Assembly (NCBI GenBank): GCA_025094145.1
Contig: JALLLS010000140.1
Location: 1-50,224 of the forward strand
DNA: 50,224 nucleotides
Origin: Spinellus fusiger
Taxonomy: Eukaryota > Mucoromycota > Mucoromycetes > Mucorales > Phycomycetaceae
Direction of reading: 5' to 3'
The position numbers and the translations under genes are program-made. The notes under the pieces are model-generated. The model was not told where the DNA came from and ran no database searches. It saw nothing but the letters and a program-made list of their open reading frames with translations. The stretch's first letter is position 1, and every line of letters starts with the position of its first letter. Positions 1-12,246 of this stretch are shown here, in pieces.

Positions 1-1461
1 CACTCAGGGTCTCTCCCAGCTGGCGCATGGCACGAAGGCCTTCCTGGTAGTTGGGGCCACCACGACGGATGAAGATGGACACCTTGTGGTTGATGAGGGC
101 CTGCTTGTACTCTGTCAGGGCATGGATGATGCCCTTGAAGGTGGTGGCGACATTGGTGAAGTTGGCAATACCACCACCAATAAACAGAAGCTTTCCTTCT
201 GAGTTGACATCGCCACGAGTCATTAGATCCAAGATAGTCTTTGCATATTCGTACGTCTGAGTCTCTGTAGGTGCGCCGGAGTATTCACCATAATTGGCCA
301 GTTGGTCAGCATAGCCGAGAGCAGCAATGGCATCGGAGTACACTACAGAGGCACCGCCACCAGCGACCATGGTCCAGATACGGCCCTCGCGGTTCAGTAC
401 TGTCAGCTTGAGAGAGGCGCCTGTCTTGCCGTCGAGGTCCTGGATGTAGGCCTCCTCCTTGGTCAGTTCACGGCCAAAGGGAGCAGGGAAGGCCATGGGA
501 GGGCCGTGGTCGCCAGTGCCAACAAGACCACCGTTCTTTGCTGCACGTGCAATAGCCCACTTGGGTCCTGCTTCGAATTCAGCAGTCTGGTCCAGCTTGG
601 CAGCAAGATCAAGGTACATGACCTGGGGAGGGACGCCATTCACACCCTCAGTGACGACCAAGGGGTTGATCTCAAGGTAGGTGAAGTGGAGATCCACGTA
701 GACAGCATAAAGGCGGCTGATGAATTCCACCAACACAGCGTGCTTGGAAGTAGGGACATCCTTCAGCAGAGCAGCACAGATGGCCTCAGAAGTAGGGGAT
801 CCTTCAGTGACCTTGATCAGGAGGCGAAGGGCCTTGGCGTCGACATCACCCACATCGATACCTCCTTCATGGGTAAAGAGAATGGAGTCGCCCTCTCTGT
901 CAGAAGTAATGCAGATGTAGTACTCTGTGTCCTGAGGATGGGGCACAAAGGGTTCCACAAGGAAGGTCTTGAGAATGCCTGATGTCTTTTCAATCTACAA
1001 GCAGCAACAGAATGTTATTGACCAAACCACCCTCTGTATAGTGTATAGTGTATAGTGTATAGTGTATAGTGTACAGTGCATATACAACTATGAATATAAA
1101 CATAAATAGTTACCTGGATCTCTTTGCCAGCACGCTCCTCAATCCAAGGACGGGCCTCCTGCCATGTCTTGTTCAGAGTAAGCAGACCGTGCTTGCCTCT
1201 GCGCTTAATCAGCTGGTCAGGCTTGGCCACCAGTTTGTCTGTCAATAGCCAAGGATGTGTCTGTTCAAGAGCATCCAACTGCTGCTTGAGGGCATTCTCA
1301 AAGGCAGCACCCGTCAGATGGGTCTCTACATTGATATGGGCCAGCTTGGTGGGTGCAGGTTGGAAGAGAGACGTCTCACTCTGATTGTCCAGAGGAGCTC
1401 TTAATAAGTGGTAGGCCAACAAGAGCTTTCCGTCGTATTCTCGAATGGCTTTGGCAGACAT
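1..1461 (-). CDS. ATP-citrate lyase, N-terminal part (cut by window edge)
   Basis: Makes cytosolic acetyl-CoA and oxaloacetate from citrate, ATP and CoA, feeding fatty-acid and sterol synthesis. Two exons are visible, 1114-1461 and 1-994, separated by a 119-bp intron (995-1113) with GTAAC at the donor and TTGTAG at the acceptor. About 447 residues are present. The ATG at 1461 begins [12 protein letters not shown], close to the animal enzyme. [11 protein letters not shown] marks the ATP-grasp (succinyl-CoA synthetase beta-like) part. [24 protein letters not shown] and [14 protein letters not shown] belong to the citrate-binding part of the family. The alpha-like and citrate-synthase-like C-terminal half would lie beyond position 1. 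Continuity from the beta-like part into the citrate-binding part fits either the single-chain enzyme or the large subunit of the two-gene ascomycete form. The family call is secure; the chain type is inferred. Confidence 0.95.
1036..1079. repeat. 7-bp tandem repeat inside the ATP-citrate lyase intron
   Basis: Five to six copies of the unit GTATAGT fill more than a third of the 119-bp intron, between branch-site space and donor. Length variation here would change intron size without touching coding sequence. Confidence 0.9.
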
Positions 1462-2136
1462 AGTAAAGTATATAAACAGAAAAAAACAAAAGAGGTCTGC
1501 CTTTGGGAGGGAGGAAAATCAGACGCACTTTATACTGTTCAATGCAATTCAGACAACCCGTACGGTGTGGGTGGGACTGTTCTATGATGTCTCTTTCTTT
1601 TTCGAATCTTTCCCTTTCACAGGCACTTTCCGTGGCAATGGCTCCGATTATAGGCCATCCACCACTCCCCCCCAACAACATGGATTGGGGACTACGGAGA
1701 TCTACTAAACTCAGCAAGCGAGATAAAGATTTCTTGAACCTTGTTTATATGCTATCTTTTATTATTATTCGCGCTCATTAAAAGAGGGTTTTTTTTATAG
1801 ATATAAAAAAGGGTGACCATACAGAGGTGAAGGGAGACATAAAGCTTAAGATGAAAATAATAATAATAGTAATAATAATAGTAATAAAAAAAAGATGAGC
1901 CCTTGGAAGGGTATGAATGACGCTTTGAAAGAAGCATATGAAGATTGGGTCTATACAGCGAAATAAAATAAAAAATAAAAAATAAAAAATAAGAAAAAAG
2001 ATGAAGAGATGAAAAGATGAAAAGATGAAGAGATGAAAAATATAAAAAAATAAAAAAATAAAAAAGATGAAGAGAATGAAGAGAATGAAGAGAATGAAGA
2101 AATAAAGAAATAGAATAAAGAACAATGCGCACTGGC
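1462..2136. other. Intergenic: ATP-citrate lyase upstream region and zinc-finger gene 3' region
   Basis: Both flanking genes are on the minus strand, so this stretch holds the ATP-citrate lyase promoter side (low coordinates) and the 3' UTR of the zinc-finger gene (high coordinates). From about 1850 to 2110 it is low-complexity, with AAT runs and tandem GATGAAAA and AGAATGAAG units. No further gene is supported. Confidence 0.7.
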
Positions 2137-2761
2137 TTAACACCCAATGGAGGAGTGGTTATGCCAATTCATAGCAGGTATCGCTTGGTTTGTGTGCTTA
2201 AAAGAACTGTCGTGCTGTCGTCTCCGTCTGTCTTCAACCCGTTGGTGGGTTTTCATGTGTTGAGATAGGTTATCGGATCGAGAAAAGGCCTTTGTGCATA
2301 AAGAACACGTGAAGGGTCGTTCGCATGTATGGATACGCATGTGGCGCTTAAGATGCTCGAGACGCTTGAATTGACGCTGGCATTGGGCTACAGGGCATAC
2401 ATGGGACTTTGTGTTTGGCATGGAGGCACGTCGTGGAGCTGCCATTGCAAAGGGGTAGCTGTTGACAAGCGAGTTCATGGTGGCAGGTGAAGATGAGGTG
2501 GAGAGCATGGAGTTGGGTGACATAGAGGCCATAGGGTATGGAAACGAAGAGTGACTATTTCGTCCGTTGTCTGTTGAGAAGAAGCCTGTTCCTCCTGCTT
2601 CATGGTTCAGAAGCGAGGGAGTTCCTGGGGAAGAGGGATTAGAGGCTTGAATGTTGGGTCGATAATGGTTAAGAGATCGCATATAGTGTTGTACTTGTTG
2701 TATTTGCTTTTGCTGCTGAATTTGTTGCTGTTGGGCTTGTTGCTGCTGTTGTTGTTGGGCT

Positions 2762-2793
<32 letters not shown>

Positions 2794-2880
2794 TACTTGC
2801 TGTTGATGATGCAGCTGTTGATGTTGATGATGTTGATGATGCTGGTGATGTTGATGATGCTGGTGATGTTGATGATGTAA

Positions 2881-2968
<88 letters not shown>

Positions 2969-4134
2969 GCTTGCTGCTGCTGAGCCTGCTGCTGCTGTTG
3001 ATGTAATTGTTGGTGCACTTGATGTTGCTGGTGCATATGAGTATGATATTCATCCTAATAGTGGATATAAATAAACTGTACTTCCTTCACTTTGTTTACC
3101 TCAGAATAAGCTTTCCGGTGATCATACATATCCTGGTATCCGACTGCCATATCAAATGCATGCTGTTTAGCAAAATAGGTCGAATGAGCACGGTCAGAAT
3201 CATAGGCTTGGGGAGTAGCAACTACAGAAGAACTTTCTTCACTGCTTTGGGATCTCTTCTGAAGGGCATTCTTCTTGGTGTGTGTTCGGAAATGAGCATT
3301 AAAGTTATCCGACCGACTAAAACTCTTTCCACAGCCAGGATAAGGACAGACATGAGGACGCTCTCCAGTATGAACAAACATATGACGCTTAAGATGCTCA
3401 AATCTCTTGAAACTCCATCCACAGTAAGGGTACTTGCAAACATGCTTGTGTGGAGTCGTTGGGCCTTGCATTGGCTGCTGGTGGAAAGATCGGCTACGTT
3501 TGCCAGGTGTTTTCTGATCAAACATAGCATCTGGATCTTCTGTGTTGAGAAAACTGTACTCCTGGCATCGAGCTGTTGCTGATACAGTGGATGACGATGC
3601 AGATGCGGTTGCTGTAGCTGCTGCCACTACGGCTGCTGCTGCCGCTGCTGCACTGTAGGCTGGTTCGTGAGCACACGCTTCCATAGAAATAGCCGAGCAA
3701 GAACTGCGACGATAGGCTTCCTGATCATGAAGCGAGGATGGCATACTGCCAAATCCAAAGGGTCCCACATCTACAGAAAATTTACGCTTAAAGTGAAGTG
3801 AATCCAGGAGAATAGATGAAGGCGAGACGGCTGGAGTCAATGGAGGTGACATGTTCTGATTATAAAGAGTATTCTGGATCATTGTCTGACTGTAGGGTGT
3901 ATAAAGATGGGATGAAGGTGGTGGTAAATAGGAGAGTGGTGGCGGCATCGACTGATAGTGATGATTGTGAATCTCTTCCTGTTCTTGGTAGTGTATTTCT
4001 TCTTGTCTTTCAAGTGGTGTAGAGGGTGGAGATGTTTTTAACTCTTCAAGCTGAGGCAACATTGCAATGCTGGGCAATTTTTCAGGTGTAGTGGGGGCTG
4101 TAGTTTGCTCGTAAGTTGACAGTGAGGCTTCCAT
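2137..4134 (-). CDS. C2H2 zinc-finger transcription factor with two finger pairs and a Gln/His tract
   Basis: Probable nuclear DNA-binding regulator of about 650 residues. Exon 1 is 3100-4134 and exon 2 is 2137-3054. The 45-bp intron (3055-3099) has GAG|GTAAAC at the donor and CTATTAG|G at the acceptor and keeps the frame (AYSE joined to DEYHTH). The first finger pair (about residues 230-285) has [11 protein letters not shown] and [11 protein letters not shown] Gln-rich tract with internal His-Gln repeats follows (about 350-470). The second pair (about 562-617) has [11 protein letters not shown] and [10 protein letters not shown]. These finger sequences resemble the C-terminal pair of filamentous fungal Ste12/SteA and related stress regulators, but no Ste12 homeodomain is present, so no symbol is given. 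ATG at 4134 is chosen because the open frame upstream has no earlier ATG. Two separate genes cannot be fully excluded, but the in-frame intron favours one. Confidence 0.8.
2697..3020. repeat. Trinucleotide tract coding polyglutamine and His-Gln
   Basis: Long CTG/TTG runs on the plus strand encode CAG/CAA glutamine runs on the minus strand, interrupted by GATGATGTT-type units encoding His-His-Gln. The tract lies in frame within exon 2 of the zinc-finger gene and is likely length-variable. Confidence 0.9.
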
Positions 4135-5271
4135 AGAGATCGAAGCGTATTTTAGAGGATGAATAAGGTGGCCTGAGATAGAGGAAGAGGAAGGAATCAA
4201 TAAACTCTAGGGACCGTCTTTTATAAGATACTTTCTGTAAAGAAGATATGATTAGGAAGGCTAAAATAAACTGATCAGCAATCACAGTTTTAGGGATTAT
4301 TCTCTCTTGAGATCAACAATGTAGCAAAATGTAGACAGAAGTCTAGCCCAGTACAGACATATGGCAAGCGTACCACATGTATTTCTTCTCCACTTCCCCT
4401 GAGACCTTCCCAATCGGAACCAGAACAGACACCCCCTAAGATGGGAGATACGAATGATGAAGTTCTCCTATGAACGCAGTAAGAAAAAGAAAAAAAAAGA
4501 CAAGTCAACCACTACTATTTCAGTCACATAGATCGTCTAAGAAGTTAGCTTTCTCCTTTCTCCATCATGTCGTAATATATCCAAAAGTAGCCAGGAGAAG
4601 AAGACATGAAAGAAGAAGAGACATGAAAGAGAATGAATCCTACCACTTGCATTGATCCTGTCAATATATGTGCATATCCTATTGTTTTGCACAATAGTCA
4701 CTTGCGGTACACTGTGCTGTCAAGCTAGTAAACTTAAGGGGATTTGTGGGATAACCCCGTCTTCACATATTGACCTCGTCACTCTTCGGTCAAGTCAATG
4801 CGTTAATACTTACCTCTTTATCCCGATCCACCCCTTACATAGAAGACTGACAGTGTGAAGATTATTTAGAGCGTTTGAAATGTAATTCCCCTTGTTTCTT
4901 CATCAATTGAATCCACAGAACTCTCTCTACACCATGATGTACTCGCACGTTCTCTCTGTCGATTTTATGAAAATAGAAAGACGATTTTCAAGGGGGAAAG
5001 CCAGTATAAAAAAAGACGCAAAACCTCGTGTAAAGTATCTAGTATACCTCCTTTATCCCCTCTTATTCTTTCATACTTGTCTCCCGTCACCTTTTGTTTA
5101 CTCTCTTTTCTTCTCTTGGTGTCTGATTATTTCTACAGTTGTATCAATAGCATAGACCACACATGTAAGGCTCTTACTCATCCATCTATTTACTTGTACA
5201 CATCCACCTATATTTACATAGGCTCATCCATTGATATCTACACATTCACACACGCATAAACGCATATCTAT

Positions 5272-5345
5272 ATGTATATCCACATATATACATATATACA
5301 TATACATATATACATATAAGTATATATGTATATATATATATATAA
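5272..5345. repeat. TA/CATA microsatellite
   Basis: Alternating TATA and CATATA units run for about 70 bp and end in a pure TA run. A shorter similar run lies near 6079-6115. Confidence 0.85.
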
Positions 5346-7340
5346 TCAGGAAATGTTCTGTTTACATGGTGTTAATAGGTCAACTCACTTGAGCTGCAAT
5401 TAATGCTGTTTTCATGCATTATAGTGATATGGTATGAAGTCTATCTTATTGACTTTTGAGATTTCAGGAGGCACATATTTTCTTTAGAAATATAGGAGGT
5501 AGTTTTATCCAGTATATTGGCCTACTATTAGGTGTTACTTTCTACTATATCTACTATGGTTGACAGTTTTGTATTCCAACAGAACAATGAGAAATAAACG
5601 ACCCACGAGCCCTTATTTTTATGTTTGTTCAAAAATTAGAATCCTAAACTGACATGAAGAACTCATAGGTAAGAGAACAAGTAAACAGTGTGGTGGATCA
5701 CTTTTATTCCATGCTATCTTGTTCTAGTCTATTTCTCTTACTGTTCTACCTGCATACCTATGATCAGATCACCCTTATTTGTATTGTAAACCCTTTGTGA
5801 AGTAGATACAGTAGGTACTAAAAGAGAAAGTTTCGCGATTCAAGGGTTCAAGTATTCTTTATTCTATATTTTAATTGTGTTTTCGAAACAAAGTAGAAAG
5901 TATGAAATCCAGAAATAATATCATATTATTTTGATATTGCTATTTTTACTGAAGAAGCACTCAATGATAAGCTATATAGTATGATTTTACTATGACTGTA
6001 CTATTTTCAGCTACCAAAGATAAAGTAAGGCATCAATATAAAGTGTACACGTGTAAGCTAATGCTTATACAGTCTAATATATATATATATAAATATAAAT
6101 GTATATAAATATATAGATTTAATTCACTTTGCCTTGTTGATATGCAAGCCCAATCAAAAGAAAATGATAGCAATGTTATGTGTTATTCTATAATGGCATG
6201 TAGTATTTGATGGTACAAATGAATGGTAGGTCTAATTCTTTTCATGATCTGTAAATATACTTTTTTTCCATGTTGAGCATAAACAGGGCTTGAAAGAGGG
6301 GTAGCCATTCATTTCCATAGACTATACTGTAATGACACTACTAAATTTTCTGCAGAGACCTACTGTCTCTCGAATTCTATATGCTATTTTACACTCAGAA
6401 GAATAGTTATCCACTAGTTGTACCCCATTGAATCATTTACAGTTATATTCTTTAAGTAACACATAACCAGATATCATTTATTTATTTATTTAGATATAGT
6501 ATACAAGGACTTATTTAAGTAAGACTTTAAGTATTCATGCATAGACTACAACAACAACAACAATAACAACGACATTGGATTGCCCTAATGGTGCCAATAG
6601 AAAGACGGGAGTACAAGGGAAGGGAGGGAGACTGTAGTATATTCAATGCAAATTTATTCTAGTACACTGCCTAACCTTAAAGTATCTATTCCATTCAATA
6701 TTAATACCAATCCACCCTACGATGGAACATTAGAATTTATTAGATCCATTCTATTCTAGTGATGAATGATGTTATTAATATCAATATTAGATCCAGAGCC
6801 AGTGGCATTGACTTTGATCTTTTATCTATTTTTCCTATTTTTTATTTTATTTTATTTTTGAATATGTACTATTATTTAAATTATGCATACTACTATTTCT
6901 GAAGAGAGAAAAAGAAAAGCAAAAAAAGATAATTTTCTTTTCATTTTAGCAAAATCAACAATTCTCAATTCTATACAATAATGCAAACTTAATCTGAAGT
7001 TTTTCTTTTATTATATCTTCAAAGCATCTTAGCAAGAGAAAAGGAGGCCAAAGCTGAGTTTTCAGTTTATCTACTGTGGGCACGTGTAATGACTTAATAG
7101 TACTAGAAGGTAATAAAAAGCAGCTCATTTAAAAACAACTCCTTAAACATACTTAATGATATAGTTAATATCAATGATTCTTAATGATTTGAAGTGTAAT
7201 CACATTATCCATAATGAATGGCTAAGCATAAAGTGACAAGCAAGTGGATAAGAGAAAGGCTCACTGTTTTCAAACACACTAAATAAGGCAAAAAAAAGAA
7301 AAAAAAATTGGTACCTTTGATTGATTGGCTAGATATTCAT

Positions 7341-7371
7341 CATAATATAAAGGTCGGTTACTTTTATATTA
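7341..7371. repeat. Short inverted repeat (hairpin)
   Basis: ATAATATAAA is followed by an 11-base loop and TTTATATTAT, its exact reverse complement. It could be the core of a small palindromic element, but no flanking target duplication was identified. Confidence 0.4.
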
Positions 7372-9718
7372 TATGACGCCAGTACAAAAGAGTCAATCCT
7401 ATTGGTTGCAATAGAGCTATCTACACAAGGGCTTGTGCGTTACTTTTATTCTTTGATTGTGATTGGATGAAGCACACTCAAATGTGAGTAAGAGTGTGTC
7501 GACAAAATGCCGAAGTATACTTACTGTGTTTCTGCCATTGCTTTCAAGTCAATTTATACAGATGAGGACATTATTTTCTATATAGGGTATTCTTCAGTAT
7601 CTTAAATGAAATTGATATTTTAATTCACTAAGATACTAAGAACTAGTATATACTCCGTTTAAATCATCTTTCTGGTCGATGCTACATCTTTAAAGCCGCT
7701 AGTAGCATTTCACACTTTACAGGATGAACACAAGTTCACCAAAACAACAGAGAAGACAATGCAGTGCTATTCTATTTTCAAGACCAGACACTGATTTCTA
7801 TTTGATACCTGCTAGTTGCTGTTGGATGCCTTCTAATTGCTGTAAAAAAATCGGCCATTCTAATTAGTTATAGTGTTTTATCATAGCACCAATACAAGAA
7901 GCCCTTTATTACAGCAAACAAAGTGAATCAGGGCTGGATTGAGTTGAATAAGTAAGGCATAGCCGTTTAAATCATTTTTTTGTGTGGGTACTTTGGGTAC
8001 TTTGGGTGCTTTGGGTCAGTCACGCATTAGGTATGTTGGCCACCCCATAAAGAATGAAAAATGGGACGGACACAGAAATCACCCTAATTATGGGGATAAA
8101 AAAATGAATAGAATAGAAGAATTATTGCATTGGGACGATAAATTTTTAAACAAAGAAAAAGAAAACAAAGAAAAGTAAAACAGTATTGAAAACACCCCTA
8201 GGGAATATTTTCGTATACAATTGGAGAGTAGAATTCACTCTGTTGCCTAGCAGCTCGAAACCTAATTCTTTCTTGTTTCAAAATTCCGAGTCAAACTGTG
8301 AATTGAGAAGACAGAAAAGTATAATAAATAACAGAAGAAAGATACAACAGTAACTCAAATCATGAGGTAATCCTTATTTATCACCTGCAGAGCGATTTGA
8401 AAAGTTGTTGAGCTTGACAAAAAAAAGTTAATAATAATGTGCAGCTATTTTGGCGGCTGATCCATTGATGTAGTAAATACATCTATTGGATGTATTGAAT
8501 AGCCATAGTGTATGTCATCATAAAGATATTAACAAGATACAAAAGTATAATGAGTAAATACAAGACATATTATATTGCACAAGTAGATGCTAAAAATAAT
8601 TCTTAAATGTATTTTTTTTGTATGTGAGCAAGTGTATATGGTGAGTAGGTGAAGAGAAGGGTCTTTGACAAATAATACTCTTTACTGAAGAACCACTGCA
8701 TTTGTGGGATTGGTAGAGTACTTAAGGGGATAGCAACGGTGTTTTATAAATCCAGGTTCAAACACTGATAGCCTCACCTCTAATCTTATACACATTACAC
8801 TTTCTGTTTCCAGGAAGTGGTTTCCGATATTCCATCATTCTTTCACTCCCTAATAGAATGATGATGAGTAGCACTACAGTACATGTGTTTATTAACCATC
8901 CCTAACAAATATACTTAGTTTCAAGGTTAACTATGGCCTTTCCACCAACAGATTGGCACAGAAAAATGTAAGAAATCGAGTTTTCTACCATTACTACTGG
9001 TATAAGATACTCATTTTTATCAAAAATAGCTACTCTGGTCCTGCAGATTTGTTGATTAAAATTAGTTCTATGCTTTTCTTTAGCACATCGCCCCTTTAGA
9101 TATATTATATTTCAGCCATCAAACTTAGTAATAAATTGCAAAGTCAACTTTCTCGGTCGAAATTAATCTAATGAAGCAGTCAGTACTACTTTATGTTTAT
9201 CAGAATAATACAGGGGAACCCTATTGCTTTATATTTTCGGCTTGTTTATTTTCTATAAAATGCAAGATTCTTAATATATGGACCTATCATGGACATTTCG
9301 ATAAGTAAATATACTGAAGAGTGTATTTGAGGAGCTATAGGTTATTTTGTAAATACACTATTCTGTAAAGCAATAATAAATAAAGGTGTTTGTTTGGATA
9401 GCTAACGTAAACTAATGCTACTTATACTGCTTTCTATTTTGGTTTTATAGAGGAAAAAGAAGCTATAATGGATTTTCTTGGTTAATAAAACTATAAATAG
9501 GCTTATGAGTGGCCAGAAAGTAGGAAGGCAAGGTCAGGCTTGTTTGTCTTTAAGCATAGATGAGCTATTATCTGGTTCATTCAGATAGATATTAATATAT
9601 AAAGAACACTTATTTTTTTGCCCAACAGAAAAGAATGGTCATATCAATTTATCAGTTATTACTACATAGTAGATAATAACTATAGTGCTACGTTCCTATA
9701 TTAATACCAGTAACAGTA

Positions 9719-10400
9719 CAGTCCCATGCAATAAATGAGTGGACAGCAAATTTATTTTCTATTTTCTATTGAAAAACAAAGGCATATCTACCAGTCAAAG
9801 ATGTTCATAATAAAAGGTTCATGGAATAACATAATATTTATAGTAGTTGTTCTTTAGATGATTCTCTACATTTTTGTTATAAAGATATCACTTAGTACTT
9901 TGTAGCAAAGCCTTTATTCTCCATCACAGCAGAGCACCTCCTTGGCATGCTATCCACTAAATTTCCCATAAATTCATTCGGCATCTTCTGCTACTTACTA
10001 CACAAGCATCGTTCAAGCTGTTTTGCATTGGTTATGCTTTTTCAATGAAGCTTGATCTTCTTCTCAAGATAAGCCCAGACATGCTCAATTGGGTTAAGAT
10101 ATGGACTTTGTGCAGGCCAAAAATCAAAACCTTCAATCATGCACCTATCTTGTTTGTACTATCTACTTTATGCTCTTGTGCTCTTTGGGAGGTCAAGATC
10201 GTCAGCAATCTCTTGATAAGTAGCATGTCTTTTCTGTTGTTCTGTGATTTGGCCTCTAATAAAAATAGCATATTCTCTTCTTTTGATAGGACCATCTTTT
10301 GAATAAGCTATAAAAGAACAGAATAGAAAAGAAAAAGACCTCTTCTATTTTTGAAGAATAAAGAATGGTTCGTTGTTCACTCATTTATTGTATGGGACTG
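9719..10400 (-). mobile_element. Internally deleted Tc1/mariner-type element (copy A)
   Basis: 682 bp bounded by inverted ends starting CAGTCCCATGCAATAAATGA (right end CAGTCCCATACAATAAATGA) and flanked by TA on both sides. On the minus strand it keeps the start of a transposase (HATYQEIADDLDLPKST, a helix-turn-helix) and the end (QSPYLNPIEHVWAYLEKK, the region with the last acidic catalytic residue, then MPRRCSAVMENKGFATKY). The centre with the first two catalytic Asp residues is deleted and stops interrupt the rest. It cannot encode a working transposase. Confidence 0.85.
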
Positions 10401-11022
10401 TAATTAACAGTGATAATAATATAATATTATTTACACTAATAATTATCTACACGATTGCCATAAATATGTTAAAGAATAGTTGACATATTTTAGCTACTTT
10501 AGGAAAAGGATGTGTTAAATCAAATGCTATATAATTATCACCCTCGTGAATTAGTACTGATATTGTATAGCTTATTCAGTTTTAATGATAAACCATGGAA
10601 TTTCCCCGCAAAAACACTGCCTTTATTTGTCAGCGTTTACTAGAGACTTCTCAGTAATTAATCTATGGCTGACAAATCATTCACAACAATACTATACTAA
10701 TAATCAAACCCCTACTGTAAAATATAGCTAGTGTTAGTTGTCAATGCCTATACTATATATCAAAATACTGTTAGAAGGTACCTGTCTACATAATTCCATA
10801 GTATGTATGTTTATAGTAGTTATGATTAAAGTGGTAGAGTCTCATAGATTCCTTTTCCCCATGTTTTTGTATCCGATACATATGAAGTCACTCGACTATC
10901 TCAAAGATAGAGATACTACATTAAACCTTCTTTGGTCTTAAAATAGGGATCAAAAGTTCCTATTGACATTTAGAGGAGTACAGATCAATCCAAAAAAGTC
11001 TATTTTGAGCGTACCAGAAATT

Positions 11023-11032
11023 AGTATATAAT
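11023..11032 (+). promoter_or_regulatory. Possible TATA box of the GST-domain gene
   Basis: AGTATATAAT lies about 58 bp upstream of the ATG at 11090, followed by a pyrimidine-rich stretch typical of a short fungal leader. Inferred from position and sequence only. Confidence 0.4.
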
Positions 11033-11089
11033 GCCTAGTCTTTGTTTTCTTCATCCTACAATATTCATATTTCTATTATTCTTTTCAAC

Positions 11090-11898
11090 ATGCCTAGCCT
11101 CGGTGTAAGTATCTATTCTCTGTACAAACAATAAATCTAATATTTCATAGACCATCAAAACTTACCCCAACAATCCCCGTGTAGCCAAAGCTCAAATTGC
11201 TGTAAGTATACTCTCACTTGAATTCAAATTTACATGTTTAGGCTGCCTATACTGGTCATACCTTTGATGTTGTAGCCATGAATCTTTATACTGATAGAGA
11301 TGCCGAGTTCTATGCTCGTCACCCTTTTGGAAAGGTCCCTGTGCTTGAACATGGCGACCTTACCCTGTTTGAGTCTACAGCTATTGGATTCTACGGTACG
11401 CGTAGAATAAACATGGGAAAGTGAATTTAAAGAGACTTATGCAAGTGTAATTGTTTATTAGCTGCTTCTCAACCCAACTCACGTCTTTTGGGAACCACAC
11501 CCGCTGAAAAGGCTTTGATTATGCAATACACACTGTATACCGAAAATGAAGTTTCTGCCAATACCATTGCATGGCTCATGCCTATCTTTGGTATCCGATC
11601 CTACAACAAGCCTGCCGAAGAATTAGCTCAACAAAATCTCAAGCGTGCTTTGACTACCCTGGATAAAATCGTAGCAAACAAAACCTACTTGGTGGGCGAC
11701 GAGATCACTTATGCCGATATATGTGTGGTAACTTCATTGGTACCAAGCTACACCCATGTTTTCGACAAGAGTGCCCGTGAGGAGTTCAAGAATGTTTTGC
11801 GCTATTTTGAAACTATCATGGACACCCCTCACTTCAAGACTTTCTTTGACTTTTTCAAGTACTGCGAGACTCCTCTCACCTACACTCCCAAGGAGTAG
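11090..11898 (+). CDS. eEF1B-gamma-like glutathione S-transferase domain protein
   Basis: Four exons, 11090-11104, 11151-11201, 11242-11395 and 11462-11898, with three 40-66 bp introns, all GT-AG and all in frame, give 218 residues. The protein has the thioredoxin-like N-terminal fold (HPFGKVPVLEHGDLTLFEST, then AIGFYAA) and an alpha-helical C-terminal GST domain with KTYLVGDEITYADICV. It ends at PLTYTPKE, the point where the GST domain of translation elongation factor 1-gamma passes into its Lys-rich linker. The roughly 160-residue EF1G C-terminal domain is absent. Family knowledge gives eEF1B-gamma a scaffold role in the nucleotide-exchange complex of eEF1A. A free GST domain might act as a glutathione transferase or compete within that complex; this is inference. 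Confidence 0.85.
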
Positions 11899-12246
11899 AC
11901 CTAGACAACCAATGAATCAGTCAAGAGGTGTTTGGTTTTTTATGCGTTTGATATAAGAAGGAAAATTATCTGTTAAGAGCCTCTACATACTACATAGTAA
12001 TTTTCAAATGTATAGTTAATAATAATAAAAACTTATTATACAGTTCGATTTTTTCGAGTGTTGTATATGTTATTTGCGTATTGAGCCTGATAGCCACCCA
12101 TAAAAGTGTTAGAAATATGGGTACAATGAGAATAAAGATTCTTAGAGAGATTTTTTACATTCCGACATGCCTCTTGCATTGCGAAATACTTTTTTTGTCA
12201 TAAAACATACAGTTGAGGCCTCAGAATCAAGATATATATATATATA
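11899..12246. other. Short intergenic stretch
   Basis: 3' region of the GST-domain gene, with AATAATAAAAAC near 12019 as a possible polyadenylation region, ending in a TA run that is the target site of the next transposon. No gene seen. Confidence 0.6.

Larger units (their letters stand above)
4135..9718. other. AT-rich intergenic region without recognised genes
   Basis: About 5.6 kb between the zinc-finger gene and the first transposon copy. It presumably holds the zinc-finger gene promoter near 4135-5200. Open frames are short, mostly without ATG, and none resembles a known family. Visible structure is limited to AT microsatellites near 5272-5345 and 6079-6115, a small hairpin near 7341, and three degenerate copies of GGGTACTTT-type units near 7985. 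Confidence 0.6.

Noticed and set aside
51..982. Plus-strand open frames across the ATP-citrate lyase exon
   Set aside because: Antisense shadows; the minus strand gives the clear enzyme sequence and these lack family resemblance.
1778..2147. Phe/Ile-rich open frames downstream of the zinc-finger gene
   Set aside because: They are translations of AT-rich and GATGAAAA-type tandem repeats in a 3' region.
8701..8780. tRNA-like string with GGTAGAG and GGTTCAAAC
   Set aside because: Box-like motifs occur at plausible spacing, but I could not fold an acceptor stem or anticodon arm around them.
11031..11108. Upstream open frame overlapping the GST-domain start (MPSLCFLHPTI)
   Set aside because: It begins at the likely TATA box, so it is probably not in the transcript.
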